Source: JANMDU01 sp031376455 (lineage in GTDB: Bacteria > Pseudomonadota > Gammaproteobacteria > Burkholderiales > Burkholderiaceae_C). Taken from it: 19,554 nt of DNA. The notes beneath the pieces were generated by a model, which saw only the letters and a program-made list of their open reading frames with translations, did no database searches and was not told the origin of the DNA. The translations under genes and the position numbers were made by a program. Below are positions 1-7,113 of this stretch, one piece after another (within the stretch, counting starts at the first letter, position 1; the number at the start of each line of letters is the position of its first letter). The stretch is from the NCBI GenBank assembly GCA_031376455.1, contig JANMDU010000052.1, positions 1-19,554 of the forward strand. Reading direction: 5' to 3'.

Positions 1-79
1 CCGCCGCGATAACCTTCGCAAAGCCTATGTGACGCTGTTGCCTGGTCAAGAGCTCAACCTGTCAGGAGAGGCTGCCTAA
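1..79 (+). CDS. rplW: 50S ribosomal protein L23, C-terminal end (partial)
   Basis: Only the last 25 codons are inside the window, read from base 2 and ending at TAA 77-79. The peptide includes RRDNLRKAYVTLL and ends LNLSGEAA, which fits the C-terminal strand of bacterial L23, a 23S rRNA-binding protein near the peptide exit tunnel that contacts trigger factor and SRP. The position directly before rplB is the canonical S10 operon order (rpsJ-rplC-rplD-rplW-rplB). The identification rests on the short tail plus synteny. The rest of the gene lies upstream of the window. Confidence 0.9.
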   Translation, partial: RRDNLRKAYVTLLPGQELNLSGEAA

Positions 80-95
80 CAAGGCGTGATACACC

Positions 96-920
96 ATGGC
101 AATCATCAAAATGAAACCCACCAGCCCCGGCCAACGTGCCGTGGTGAAGGTGACGCGTGAGCATCTGCATAAAGGCGAGCCCTATGCTCCCTTGCTAGAG
201 CCGCAATTCCAAAAAGCAGGCCGTAACAACAACGGTCACATCACCACCCGTCACAAGGGCGGTGGTCACAAGCATCACTACCGTGTGGTCGATTTCAAGC
301 GCAACAAGGATGGCATTCCTGCCAAAGTTGAGCGCATTGAATACGATCCCAACCGCTCTGCACATATCGCTTTGGTGTGTTACGCAGACGGCGAGCGTGC
401 TTACATCATCGCGCCGCGCGGTGTCGAGCCAGGTGCAACCCTCATGAACGGTGCAGAAGCGCCGATTCGTGCAGGCAACACCCTGCCGATTCGTAACATC
501 CCAGTGGGTTCTACCATTCACTGCATCGAGATGCAGCCTGGCAAAGGCGCACAAATCGTGCGTTCTGCCGGTACATCGGCCACCTTGCTCGCTCGCGAAG
601 GCACATACGCTCAGGTGCGTGTGCGCTCAGGTGAAGTGCGCAAGATCCACATCGAATGCCGCGCCACGATTGGTGAAGTCGCAAATGGTGAACATAATCT
701 GCGCGTTATCGGCAAGGCCGGCGTCAAGCGCTGGATGGGTATTCGTCCCACCGTTCGCGGTGTGGCGATGAACCCGGTGGATCACCCACACGGCGGCGGC
801 GAAGGCCGTACCGGTACAGGTGGTGAGCCACGTGATCCGTGGGGCAACCTGACCAAAGGCTATCGCACCCGCAACAACAAGCGTACGCAAGTCATGATCG
901 TCTCGCGTCGTAAGAAGTAA
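96..920 (+). CDS. rplB: 50S ribosomal protein L2
   Basis: The 274-residue product has the standard L2 length. L2 binds 23S rRNA next to the peptidyl-transferase centre and is needed for subunit joining. Visible family signatures are the N-terminal GGGHKHHYRVVDFKRN block (OB-fold region) and the C-terminal MNPVDHPHGGGEGR loop, whose His230 corresponds to the conserved His229 of E. coli L2. The C-terminus ends in a basic run (VSRRKK). It follows rplW by 16 bases and precedes rpsS by 13, so it is one cistron of the S10 operon. Regulation is presumably with the operon; no separate promoter is evident. Confidence 0.98.
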   Translation: MAIIKMKPTSPGQRAVVKVTREHLHKGEPYAPLLEPQFQKAGRNNNGHITTRHKGGGHKHHYRVVDFKRNKDGIPAKVERIEYDPNRSAHIALVCYADGERAYIIAPRGVEPGATLMNGAEAPIRAGNTLPIRNIPVGSTIHCIEMQPGKGAQIVRSAGTSATLLAREGTYAQVRVRSGEVRKIHIECRATIGEVANGEHNLRVIGKAGVKRWMGIRPTVRGVAMNPVDHPHGGGEGRTGTGGEPRDPWGNLTKGYRTRNNKRTQVMIVSRRKK

Positions 921-933
921 AGGGTAAATTGAA

Positions 934-1212
934 ATGACACGTTCCCTCAAAAAAGGCCCTTTCGTTGACCATCACTTGATGGTCAAGATCGAAAAGGCGA
1001 TTGCTATCAAAGACAAAAAGCCTGTGAAAACATGGTCACGTCGCTCGATGATTCTTCCGGATTTCATCGGCCTCACGATTGGTGTTCACAACGGTAAGCA
1101 ACACATTCCGGTGTACATCACTGATCAGATGGTTGGCCACAAGCTCGGCGAATTTGCGATGACTCGCATGTTCAAGGGCCACCCGGCTGATAAAAAAGTT
1201 GTGAAGAAGTAA
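934..1212 (+). CDS. rpsS: 30S ribosomal protein S19
   Basis: The 92-residue basic protein begins MTRSLKKGPFVDHHL, the near-invariant S19 start, and carries the KTWSRRSMILPDFIG and GHKLGEFAMTR blocks that contact 16S rRNA in the head of the small subunit near the A site. The length matches the family. The gene lies in the standard place between rplB and rplV, with very short spacers (13 and 9 bases). Nothing about it is unusual. Confidence 0.98.
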   Translation: MTRSLKKGPFVDHHLMVKIEKAIAIKDKKPVKTWSRRSMILPDFIGLTIGVHNGKQHIPVYITDQMVGHKLGEFAMTRMFKGHPADKKVVKK

Positions 1213-1221
1213 GGATTCAAT

Positions 1222-1551
1222 ATGGAAACCAAAGCAACTTTACGTGGCGTGCGCCTGTCTTCCGACAAAGGTCGTTTGGTGGCAGACATGATTCGCGGCA
1301 TGCCCGTGGATCGCGCCCTCAACACGCTCACCTATGCGCGCAAAAAAGCCGCTGTGATCATCAAAAAAGTGCTCGAATCGGCAATCGCCAATGCTGAGCA
1401 CAACGATGGCGCGGATATCGACGAGTTGAAGGTGAAAACCATTCACGTTGAGCAAGGCACCGTCCTCAAGCGTTTCACCGCAAACGCCAAAGGCCGTGGC
1501 AACCGCATCGTCAAACCCACCTGCCACATCTACGTGGTTGTTGGCAACTAA
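1222..1551 (+). CDS. rplV: 50S ribosomal protein L22
   Basis: The 109-residue product matches L22, which lines the nascent-peptide exit tunnel through a long beta-hairpin. It starts METKATLRGVRLSSDKGRLV and contains the conserved internal block ESAIANAEHN, followed by the hairpin region with KRFTANAKGRGNRI. The start ATG is preceded by AAGGA at 1211-1215. It is 9 bases after rpsS and 18 before rpsC. The hairpin has normal length, so there is no sign of the insertions or deletions that give macrolide resistance. Confidence 0.98.
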   Translation: METKATLRGVRLSSDKGRLVADMIRGMPVDRALNTLTYARKKAAVIIKKVLESAIANAEHNDGADIDELKVKTIHVEQGTVLKRFTANAKGRGNRIVKPTCHIYVVVGN

Positions 1552-1569
1552 ACCGAAGGACGCAAACTC

Positions 1570-2469
1570 ATGGGACAAAAAATCCACCCAACCGGTTTTC
1601 GCCTTTCGGTGAGCCGCAATTGGGCCAGTCGTTGGTATGCAAGCAACAGCGATTTCGCTGGCATGCTAGCTGAAGACATCAAGGTACGCGAGTACCTCAA
1701 AGCCAAACTCAAGAACGCATCGGTCTCGCGCGTTCTGATTGAGCGCCCTGCAAAGAACGCCCGCATCACGATTTTCTCCGCCCGTCCTGGCGTGGTCATC
1801 GGCAAAAAAGGCGAAGACATTGAGAACTTGAAAAAAGAACTCTCTGCTAAGCTTGGTGTACCCGTTGCTGTCAACATCGAAGAAGTGCGCAAGCCTGAAA
1901 TCGATGCCAAGTTGATTGCTGATTCGATCACGCAGCAGCTCGAAAAACGCATCATGTTCCGCCGCGCTATGAAGCGTGCGATGCAAAACGCGATGCGCCT
2001 CGGCGCTCTCGGCATCAAGATCATGTCGTCTGGCCGTTTGAACGGAATTGAGATTGCTCGCTGCGAGTGGTATCGTGAAGGTCGCGTGCCTCTCCATACG
2101 CTGCGTGCCGACATCGATTACGGTACGTCAGAAGCCAAGACCACCTATGGTGTGATCGGCGTGAAGGTCTGGGTTTACAAGGGTGATACCTTGGGTCGCA
2201 ACGATCTTCCTGTGGTGCAAGAGACTCGCGACGAAGAGCGCAAGCCACGCGGTCCACGTCGTGATGGCGATCGTCGTGATGACCGTGGTGGAGCTCGTCC
2301 TCCAGCACGCGGTGCTGCCCGTGGCCCTGCTCGCCCAGCCGGCGGTAATACCGCACCAGCTGATGGCAGCGACAAGCCCGCCGAAGCAGGTGCATCTGAA
2401 GTGAAAACTACCGTTAAGCGCGTTCGCAAAGTGGCCGCGCCTGCCTCCACAGACGGTGGCCAAGCCTAA
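1570..2469 (+). CDS. rpsC: 30S ribosomal protein S3 with long basic C-terminal tail
   Basis: S3 forms part of the mRNA entry channel and binds 16S rRNA in the subunit head. The start MGQKIHPTGFRL is the canonical S3 N-terminus. The KH domain shows the GKKG loop at residues 78-81 (within ARPGVVIGKKGED), and the C-terminal domain includes NAMRLGALGIKI and ends around YKGDTLG near residue 211. About 88 further residues follow: an Arg/Gly/Pro-rich low-complexity stretch (PRGPRRDGDRRDDRGG), then a basic segment TTVKRVRKVAAPA. E. coli S3 is about 233 residues, so this 299-residue form is extended. Extended S3 tails are familiar in Burkholderiales, so I take it as genuine. Confidence 0.97.
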   Translation: MGQKIHPTGFRLSVSRNWASRWYASNSDFAGMLAEDIKVREYLKAKLKNASVSRVLIERPAKNARITIFSARPGVVIGKKGEDIENLKKELSAKLGVPVAVNIEEVRKPEIDAKLIADSITQQLEKRIMFRRAMKRAMQNAMRLGALGIKIMSSGRLNGIEIARCEWYREGRVPLHTLRADIDYGTSEAKTTYGVIGVKVWVYKGDTLGRNDLPVVQETRDEERKPRGPRRDGDRRDDRGGARPPARGAARGPARPAGGNTAPADGSDKPAEAGASEVKTTVKRVRKVAAPASTDGGQA

Positions 2470-2486
2470 ATTTGGAGAAATAGAAA

Positions 2487-2903
2487 ATGCTACAACCCGC
2501 TCGTCGCAAATACCGAAAAGAGCAAAAAGGCCGTAACACCGGCGTGTCGCCACGCGGCACATCGGTGGCCTTTGGAGACTTCGGTCTCAAATCCATTGAG
2601 CGTGGCCGTCTGACGGCTCGCCAAATCGAGGCAGCACGCCGCGCCATCTCGCGTCACGTCAAACGTGGCGGTCGGATTTGGATTCGCATGTTTCCCGATA
2701 AGCCCATCTCCACTAAGCCCGCCGAAGTTCGAATGGGTAACGGTAAAGGCAATCCTGAGTACTACGTTGCGGAAATCCGCCCCGGCAAGGTACTCTACGA
2801 GATCAACGGCGTGCCCGAGGCGCTCGCTCGCGAAGCTTTCACATTGGCTGCTGCCAAGTTGCCTCTGCGCACCACATTCGTGGCTCGCATGCTTGGCCAA
2901 TAA
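2487..2903 (+). CDS. rplP: 50S ribosomal protein L16
   Basis: The 138-residue product begins MLQPARRKYRKEQKGRN and contains FGLKS, TARQIEAARRAISRHVKRGG and RIWIRMFPDKPI, all diagnostic of L16. L16 binds 23S rRNA near the elbow of A-site tRNA and is required for peptidyl-transferase activity and subunit association. GGAGAAA at 2473-2479 provides the ribosome-binding site. The Arg equivalent to the hydroxylated Arg81 of E. coli L16 lies in the conserved region around AEVRMGNGKGNPE. The gene is in the standard position before rpmC. Confidence 0.98.
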   Translation: MLQPARRKYRKEQKGRNTGVSPRGTSVAFGDFGLKSIERGRLTARQIEAARRAISRHVKRGGRIWIRMFPDKPISTKPAEVRMGNGKGNPEYYVAEIRPGKVLYEINGVPEALAREAFTLAAAKLPLRTTFVARMLGQ

Positions 2904-2913
2904 GGAGCACCGA

Positions 2914-3117
2914 ATGAAAGCCAACGAACATCGTAAAGAATTGCGCGCCAAAGACACTGCAGGCCTCGTGACAGAAGTCAAAGAGTTGCAAAAAGCCCAT
3001 TTTTCACTGCGCATGCAAAAAGCGACGCAGCAGTTGAACAACACGGGTCAACTCAAGATCACACGTCGCGGCATCGCCCGTGCAAAAACTATTGCTGCTG
3101 AACAAGCTGCCAAGTAA
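2914..3117 (+). CDS. rpmC: 50S ribosomal protein L29
   Basis: The true start is ATG 2914, placed 6 bases after AAGGAG (2902-2907), which overlaps the rplP stop. It gives a 67-residue protein beginning MKANEHRKELRAKD. The family pattern is present: L-x-x-E-V-x-E-L-Q-K-AHFSLRMQKATQQLNN followed by RRGIARAKTI. L29 is a small helical hairpin beside L23 at the tunnel exit. An in-frame upstream extension exists but runs through rplP in another frame and is not credible. Confidence 0.95.
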   Translation: MKANEHRKELRAKDTAGLVTEVKELQKAHFSLRMQKATQQLNNTGQLKITRRGIARAKTIAAEQAAK

Positions 3118-3130
3118 TCAAGGAATCCAC

Positions 3131-3400
3131 ATGACGGAAGCAAAAAAATCCCTCAAGCGCACCTTGATCGGCAAGGTAGTCAGCGACAAACGCGCCAAGA
3201 CTGTGACGGTTTTGGTCGAGCGCAGCGTTAAGCATGAGCTATACAGCAAGATCGTGATGAAATCCAGTAAGTATCACGCCCACGACGAAAAGGGTGAGTA
3301 CAAGACGGGTGACACCATCGAGATCACTGAATCTCGCCCGATTTCTAAAACCAAGAATTGGGTCGCAACCCGCTTGGTACAAAAATCGATTGACGTTTAA
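3131..3400 (+). CDS. rpsQ: 30S ribosomal protein S17
   Basis: ATG 3131 is chosen because AAGGAA (3120-3125) lies just upstream and because the 89-residue product MTEAKKSLKRTLIGKVVSDK matches S17 in length. S17 is an OB-fold primary 16S rRNA-binding protein. The signatures GKVVSDKRAKTVTVLVER and HDEKGEYKTGDTIEITESRPISKTK are visible. A longer reading from 3080 would overlap rpmC in another frame and is rejected. This is the last gene of the S10 operon here; a terminator follows 55 bases later and no rplN is seen. Confidence 0.97.
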   Translation: MTEAKKSLKRTLIGKVVSDKRAKTVTVLVERSVKHELYSKIVMKSSKYHAHDEKGEYKTGDTIEITESRPISKTKNWVATRLVQKSIDV

Positions 3401-3455
3401 GCGATTCCTCTTGCTGAGCTCAGATCTTTGAACTGTGGCAAAGCAAGATGAAGTA

Positions 3456-3481
3456 AAAAGGCTCACCTCGGTGAGCCTTTT
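3456..3481 (+). terminator. Rho-independent terminator of the S10 operon
   Basis: The perfect inverted repeat AAAAGGCTCACC / GGTGAGCCTTTT forms a strong GC-rich hairpin with a tight CTCG loop and a trailing T run. The A tract on the 5' side makes it potentially bidirectional. It lies 55 bases past the rpsQ stop and about 95 bases before the peroxiredoxin start, so it separates the ribosomal operon from the next unit. Confidence 0.9.
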
Positions 3482-3575
3482 GCATTTGTAGCACAGTCAT
3501 CATCATGTCGATGCCGCACAATGCACTTCTGCTCATCAATCAACATTGATCCCACATTCATTAGGAGAAAGCTTC

Positions 3576-4082
3576 ATGATCAAAATCGGCGACAAACTAC
3601 CTGCATCCACCTTGATGGAATACTCAGAGGTCGAAGGCGAAGGCTGCTCGATTGGCCCGAACGCCGTGGATACGACAAAGGCCAGCGCTGGCAAAACCAT
3701 TGCTTTGTTTGCCCTGCCCGGAGCATTCACGCCGACTTGCTCAGCCAAGCATGTGCCCGGCTATGTGCAACACTTTGAAGAACTCAAAAGCGCTGGCGTG
3801 GATGAAATTTGGTGTGTCAGCGTCAATGATGCTTTCGTGATGGGCGCATGGGCGCGTGAGCAAAAGACGGGTGCGAAAGTGCGCATGCTCGCTGATGGAA
3901 GCGCAGCATTCACGCAAGCCACCGGCCTCACGCTTGATCTCACCGCACGCGGCATGGGCTTGCGCTCTGATCGTTACTCGATGCTCGTTAGAGATGGCGT
4001 GGTCAAAAGCATCAACCGCGAAGCACCGGGCAAGTTTGAAGTGAGCGATGCGGCAACTATGTTAGCGCAAGCAAAGGCTTGA
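3576..4082 (+). CDS. Peroxiredoxin, Prx5 (AhpC/TSA redoxin) type
   Basis: The 168-residue protein would reduce hydrogen peroxide or organic peroxides in the cytoplasm with thiol donors such as glutaredoxin, glutathione or thioredoxin. The Prx5 active-site block FALPGAFTPTCSAKHVPGY places the peroxidatic cysteine at Cys55. Further Prx5 motifs are CVSVNDAFVMGAWA and RSDRYSMLVRDGVVKSI. A second cysteine at residue 24 and another near WCVSVND could act in resolution, but I cannot assign that. ATG 3576 is preferred over 3546 because AGGAGA (3563-3568) sits at proper spacing before it and homologues begin MIKIGDKLP. It appears monocistronic after the S10 terminator. I see no obvious OxyR site or clear sigma-70 promoter in 3482-3575. 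Confidence 0.93.
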   Translation: MIKIGDKLPASTLMEYSEVEGEGCSIGPNAVDTTKASAGKTIALFALPGAFTPTCSAKHVPGYVQHFEELKSAGVDEIWCVSVNDAFVMGAWAREQKTGAKVRMLADGSAAFTQATGLTLDLTARGMGLRSDRYSMLVRDGVVKSINREAPGKFEVSDAATMLAQAKA

Positions 4083-4110
4083 TGATTGACTGGGATGAGC
4101 GCAGAGATCA

Positions 4111-4150
4111 CTACTGATTTAATAGCACTCTGCGCATGTTCTACGCCGGC
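4111..4150 (+). repeat. Dispersed intergenic repeat, copy 1
   Basis: This 40-base segment aligns without gaps to 9025-9064 at 32 of 40 positions by my hand count. The order is ctactgatttaatagca, then a middle segment with tgcgca, then a gccggc end. The first part is an imperfect AT-rich palindrome. It lies in the gap between the convergent peroxiredoxin and lacI-family genes. I remember elements of this general type as common intergenic repeats in Comamonadaceae; that is recollection, not a search. Confidence 0.65.
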
Positions 4151-4154
4151 AAAC

Positions 4155-4169
4155 AGCCTAAAAGGCTTT
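4155..4169. terminator. Possible short hairpin between convergent genes
   Basis: AGCCT-aaa-AGGCT followed by TTT could form a small hairpin just past the repeat, between the peroxiredoxin stop (4082) and the regulator stop (4179 on the - strand). The stem is only 5 bp and the T run is short, so terminator function is doubtful. It may be part of the adjoining repeat. Confidence 0.25.
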
Positions 4170-4178
4170 GAATATCCT

Positions 4179-5312
4179 TTAAAAACCGCGCCGCAATAGC
4201 TGCGGCTGCAAGATTACTTGCCTTGCCTGCTCTGTGTGAGATAGCCTTGTGGCTTGCATCTTTGCCAGCCTAGCAGTGATGAAACTAGCGCATGTTTGCC
4301 CCATGCGCTCGCCATCAATGTGCATGGTGCTTAAACCCCCTAAGCAATACCTGCCCACAGGAAAATCACCGAAGCCGATCATGCCGATTTCGCTAGGTAC
4401 AGCATAGCCCAGTTTTTGCGCTGCAAGCAATGCACCCGTGGCCAGCAGGTCGTTGGCAAAGCCGAAGCCACAAGACAATGAAGTGTTGGTAGGCGGTGCG
4501 ACGTGCAACGCTTGCCGGCCGTGCCAACGCACAAAGCATTCGCTACCCATCTCTATCGCATCGCCCACAGCTGCTTGCATGAGCTCGGCTTTTATGCCAG
4601 ATGCTTGCGCCGTGTCTAAAAATCCTTGGGCGCGCTCATGGGCGCGAAAATCCTCTTCCACGCCGCTGTCGAAAAAGCACAACTGCTTATAGCCGCGCTC
4701 CATCAATGCTTTCGCCATCACTGCGCCTACTTGGACGTGATTGAAGCCAATTTGCTGAAAATCGTGCGCCTCTCCTTGCGGGCTTTGATCCCAAATTTCC
4801 ACCACTGGCGTGCCGCGTGCCTGTGCAGCAAGCAAGAGCTGCTGCGTGATGGCGTTGTGCCGCCTGCCTGTGACCACCACGGCCGCCGGCGCCCAACCCA
4901 ATACTGTACGCACTTGTTGCTCTTCCAGCGCCAGAGAATAGCCTGTACTAGAGACCAGCATCTGCAAGCCCTCAGATTGCAAGCCAGCACCTAAACCATG
5001 CAAGGTATCTGCAAAAATTGAATGCGTCAGATTGGGCACGATGACAGCTACTGCTTGTGAGCGCCCACTCGCAAGACTTCCTGCTTGTAGATTAGGACTG
5101 TAGCCCGTTTTCTGCAAAGCTTGCACAATGCTTTGCGCCGTGTTCTGCGCCACACGCTCAGGCGAACGTAAGTAACGCGAGACGGTCATGATCGTCACGC
5201 CGGCGTGCGCAGCCACATCGGCCAAGGTCACCCTGCCATGCCCCCGCCGGCCAACGACAGCCGCTGAGCTGGACACCTTGAGTGATGCAGATGACTGAAT
5301 AGGGTTAGCCAC
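4179..5312 (-). CDS. LacI-family transcriptional regulator (GntR/LacI-like)
   Basis: The 377-residue protein (GTG start at 5312) has a LacI-type helix-turn-helix at about residues 28-53 (RVTLADVAAHAGVTIMTVSR), a hinge helix around 72-85 (SPNLQAGSLASGRS) and a periplasmic-binding-protein-like effector domain starting AVAVIVPNLTHSIFADTLHGL. The TIMTVSRYLRSPE recognition region resembles E. coli GntR of the LacI family, which senses gluconate. The inferred role is repression of the divergent sugar-acid locus, relieved by a sugar, lactone or aldonate. GTG 5312 is chosen because a longer reading would run into the divergent gene; a GTG at KVSSS, 12 codons later, is an alternative. A palindromic operator lies 36-49 bases upstream of the start, which suggests autoregulation. 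Confidence 0.9.
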   Translation of the reverse strand: MANPIQSSASLKVSSSAAVVGRRGHGRVTLADVAAHAGVTIMTVSRYLRSPERVAQNTAQSIVQALQKTGYSPNLQAGSLASGRSQAVAVIVPNLTHSIFADTLHGLGAGLQSEGLQMLVSSTGYSLALEEQQVRTVLGWAPAAVVVTGRRHNAITQQLLLAAQARGTPVVEIWDQSPQGEAHDFQQIGFNHVQVGAVMAKALMERGYKQLCFFDSGVEEDFRAHERAQGFLDTAQASGIKAELMQAAVGDAIEMGSECFVRWHGRQALHVAPPTNTSLSCGFGFANDLLATGALLAAQKLGYAVPSEIGMIGFGDFPVGRYCLGGLSTMHIDGERMGQTCASFITARLAKMQATRLSHTEQARQVILQPQLLRRGF

Positions 5313-5325
5313 GATGACAAATAAT

Positions 5326-5334
5326 GGAGAGAGG
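5326..5334 (+). promoter_or_regulatory. Shine-Dalgarno-like purine tract bearing on the dehydratase start
   Basis: GGAGAGAGG lies 7 bases (counted from GGAGA) before an in-frame ATG at 5338, and 12 bases before another at 5347. The family-typical start at 5377 has no comparable site. Either the protein is 13 residues longer than its relatives, with the operator inside its first codons, or this tract is not used. Confidence 0.4.
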
Positions 5335-5362
5335 AATATGCTGAGTATGTTAGCGCTAACAA
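5335..5362 (-). promoter_or_regulatory. Candidate sigma-70 promoter for the lacI-type regulator
   Basis: On the - strand, TTGTTA (5362-5357) and CATATT (5340-5335) are separated by 16 bases, each matching the -35 and -10 consensus at 4 of 6 positions. The 5348-5361 palindrome overlaps the -35 box and spacer, so a bound repressor would block this promoter. I could not find an equally clear + strand promoter for the dehydratase. Confidence 0.3.
5348..5361. promoter_or_regulatory. Perfect palindrome, probable LacI-family operator
   Basis: TGTTAGCGCTAACA is an exact 14-bp palindrome with the central CG step typical of LacI-family operators. The TGTTA...TAACA half-sites resemble those I associate with GntR-type members. 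It lies in the regulator-dehydratase intergenic region, 36 bases upstream of the regulator GTG and 16 bases upstream of ATG 5377. It probably controls both divergent units. Confidence 0.75.
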
Positions 5363-5376
5363 ATTTCTCTTCAAGC

Positions 5377-7104
5377 ATGAAAACCCTAGCCGATCTCCGC
5401 AGCCGCCGTTGGTTTGACGACCAAGGCATGCGTGGCTTTGCGCATCGCCAACGCATGCAGCAGCAGGGCTTTCGGCGCGAAGACATCATGGGCAAACCCA
5501 TGATTGCGATCTTGAACACATGGAGCGATCTTTCGCCCTGCCACGCGCATTTGCGCGAGCGCGCAGAAAGCGTGAAAAAAGGCATTTTGATGGCTGGCGG
5601 CTATCCGGTGGAGTTGCCTGCCATGAGCTTGGGCGAAGTGATGGTCAAACCCACCACCATGCTGTATCGCAATTTTTTAGCGATGGAAGCGGAAGAGCTG
5701 CTGCGCAGCCTGCCGTGTGATGGTGTGGTGTTGCTCGGCGGCTGCGATAAAACGACGCCCGGTTTGCTGATGGGTGCGATCAGCATGGATATTCCGGCGA
5801 TTTTTTGCCCCGCAGGCCCCATGCTCAATGATCGGCATGTGCGTGATGGCGTACACAAAGCAATTGGCGCTGGGACGCATACGCGCATGTTTTGGGATGA
5901 ATACCAAGCGAGCAATATCAGCAAAGATGAGTTGCAAGAGATGGAGGGCCGCATGACGCGTGCGCCCGGCACCTGCAACACCATGGGCACAGCAAGCACG
6001 ATGACCAGCATGACCGAGGCGCTGGGCATGACGCTGCCGGGTAGCAGCAGCATTCCTGCGATGGATGCTGCGCATCCGCGCATGGCCACCAGCTGCGGCG
6101 AACGCATCGTACACATGGTGTGGGAAGATTTGAAGCCTTCGCGCATCCTCACACGCGGCAGCTTTCAAAATGCGCTCGCTGTGCAAATGGCACTCGGTGG
6201 CTCGACCAATGCCGCCGTGCATGTGATCGCGATGGCGCGGCGTGCAGGCGTTGATCTCACGCTTGACGATCTTGATGCGATGAGCCGCCGCGTGCCGGTG
6301 ATTGCCAATCTCTTTCCGAGCGGCAACAAACTCATGGAAGATTTTTATTACGCGGGTGGCTTGCCCGCATTGCTTACCGTGATTCGCGCGGAGTTATCTT
6401 TGAATGAGATGACCGTGACCGGCAAAACGCTCGGTGAAAATATTGCTCATGCCCAGGTGCATGATGCGCAAGTAATCCGGCCGCTCGATCAGCCGGTAGC
6501 CGATGGCGCACTCGCTGTGTTGCACGGCAATCTTGCGCCGCATGGCGCAGTGATGAAACCTGGCGCAGCGGAAAAGAAATATTTGCAACACACCGGCAAA
6601 GCGCTGGTATTTGACAGCCAGCCCGAGATGCTGAGTGCGATGGCAGATGAGTCGCTCGATGTCGATGAGGACACCGTGCTCGTGCTGCGCAACGCTGGCC
6701 CTGTGGGCGCACCCGGCATGCCAGAGTGGGGTGGTTTGCCGATTCCGAAAAAACTCTTGAAGCGTGGCGTGCGCGATATGTTGCGCTTGTCTGATGCCCG
6801 CATGAGCGGCACACATTATGGCGCTTGCGTGCTGCACATCTCGCCCGAGAGTGCCGTTGGCGGGCCTTTGGCTTTGGTGCAAAGCGGCGATGTGATTGAA
6901 GTCAATGTGGAGCAACGTCGCTTGCATCTGCAAGTGAGCGATGAAGAACTCACTAAGCGCCGCGCATTATGGAAGCCGCCCGTGCAACCTTATCTGCGCG
7001 GCTACACCAAGCTCTACCAAGCCCATGTGACGCAGGCGCACGAGGGCTGTGATTTCGATTTCTTGCAAGGTGTGGACGACACGCCTGAACCCGTGATTTT
7101 TTGA
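5377..7104 (+). CDS. IlvD/EDD-family aldonate dehydratase (L-arabonate / D-xylonate type)
   Basis: The 575-residue cytoplasmic enzyme would dehydrate a sugar acid to its 2-keto-3-deoxy form. Three candidate Fe-S cysteines are visible: Cys55 (TWSDLSPC), Cys123 (GGCDKTTPG) and Cys200 (GTCNTMGTAST). Lys125 is in the position that is carbamylated in characterised pentonate dehydratases, and Ser477 (DARMSGTHYG) matches the proposed catalytic serine. CNTMGTAST and the C-terminal GCDFDFL suit the sugar-acid branch rather than biosynthetic dihydroxy-acid dehydratase (IlvD). ATG 5377 gives MKTLADLRSRRWF, close to family N-termini; ATG 5338 has a better ribosome-binding site and would add 13 residues. 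It is the first gene of the + strand locus, and its stop lies 9 bases before the aldolase. The exact substrate is uncertain. Confidence 0.88.
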   Translation: MKTLADLRSRRWFDDQGMRGFAHRQRMQQQGFRREDIMGKPMIAILNTWSDLSPCHAHLRERAESVKKGILMAGGYPVELPAMSLGEVMVKPTTMLYRNFLAMEAEELLRSLPCDGVVLLGGCDKTTPGLLMGAISMDIPAIFCPAGPMLNDRHVRDGVHKAIGAGTHTRMFWDEYQASNISKDELQEMEGRMTRAPGTCNTMGTASTMTSMTEALGMTLPGSSSIPAMDAAHPRMATSCGERIVHMVWEDLKPSRILTRGSFQNALAVQMALGGSTNAAVHVIAMARRAGVDLTLDDLDAMSRRVPVIANLFPSGNKLMEDFYYAGGLPALLTVIRAELSLNEMTVTGKTLGENIAHAQVHDAQVIRPLDQPVADGALAVLHGNLAPHGAVMKPGAAEKKYLQHTGKALVFDSQPEMLSAMADESLDVDEDTVLVLRNAGPVGAPGMPEWGGLPIPKKLLKRGVRDMLRLSDARMSGTHYGACVLHISPESAVGGPLALVQSGDVIEVNVEQRRLHLQVSDEELTKRRALWKPPVQPYLRGYTKLYQAHVTQAHEGCDFDFLQGVDDTPEPVIF

Positions 7105-7113
7105 TTGACGACC

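Noticed and set aside
2021..2562. Antisense and alternate-frame reading frames across rpsC and rplP
   Set aside because: They are shadows of conserved ribosomal genes, with low-complexity Arg/His/Thr content caused by the GC-rich S3 tail.
3535..3550. ATCAAT-caac-ATTGAT inverted repeat upstream of the peroxiredoxin gene
   Set aside because: A 6-bp AT-rich palindrome is expected by chance at this scale, and I cannot tie it to OxyR or another regulator.
5314..5376. Longest-frame start of the dehydratase at ATG 5314
   Set aside because: It overlaps the start region of the divergent regulator, lacks a ribosome-binding site and would add 21 residues not seen at family N-termini; 5377 (or 5338) is better.
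5313..5585. N-terminal extension of the LacI-type regulator up to 5585
   Set aside because: The added residues are antisense to the conserved dehydratase N-terminus and are not LacI-like; the family HTH fits a start at GTG 5312.
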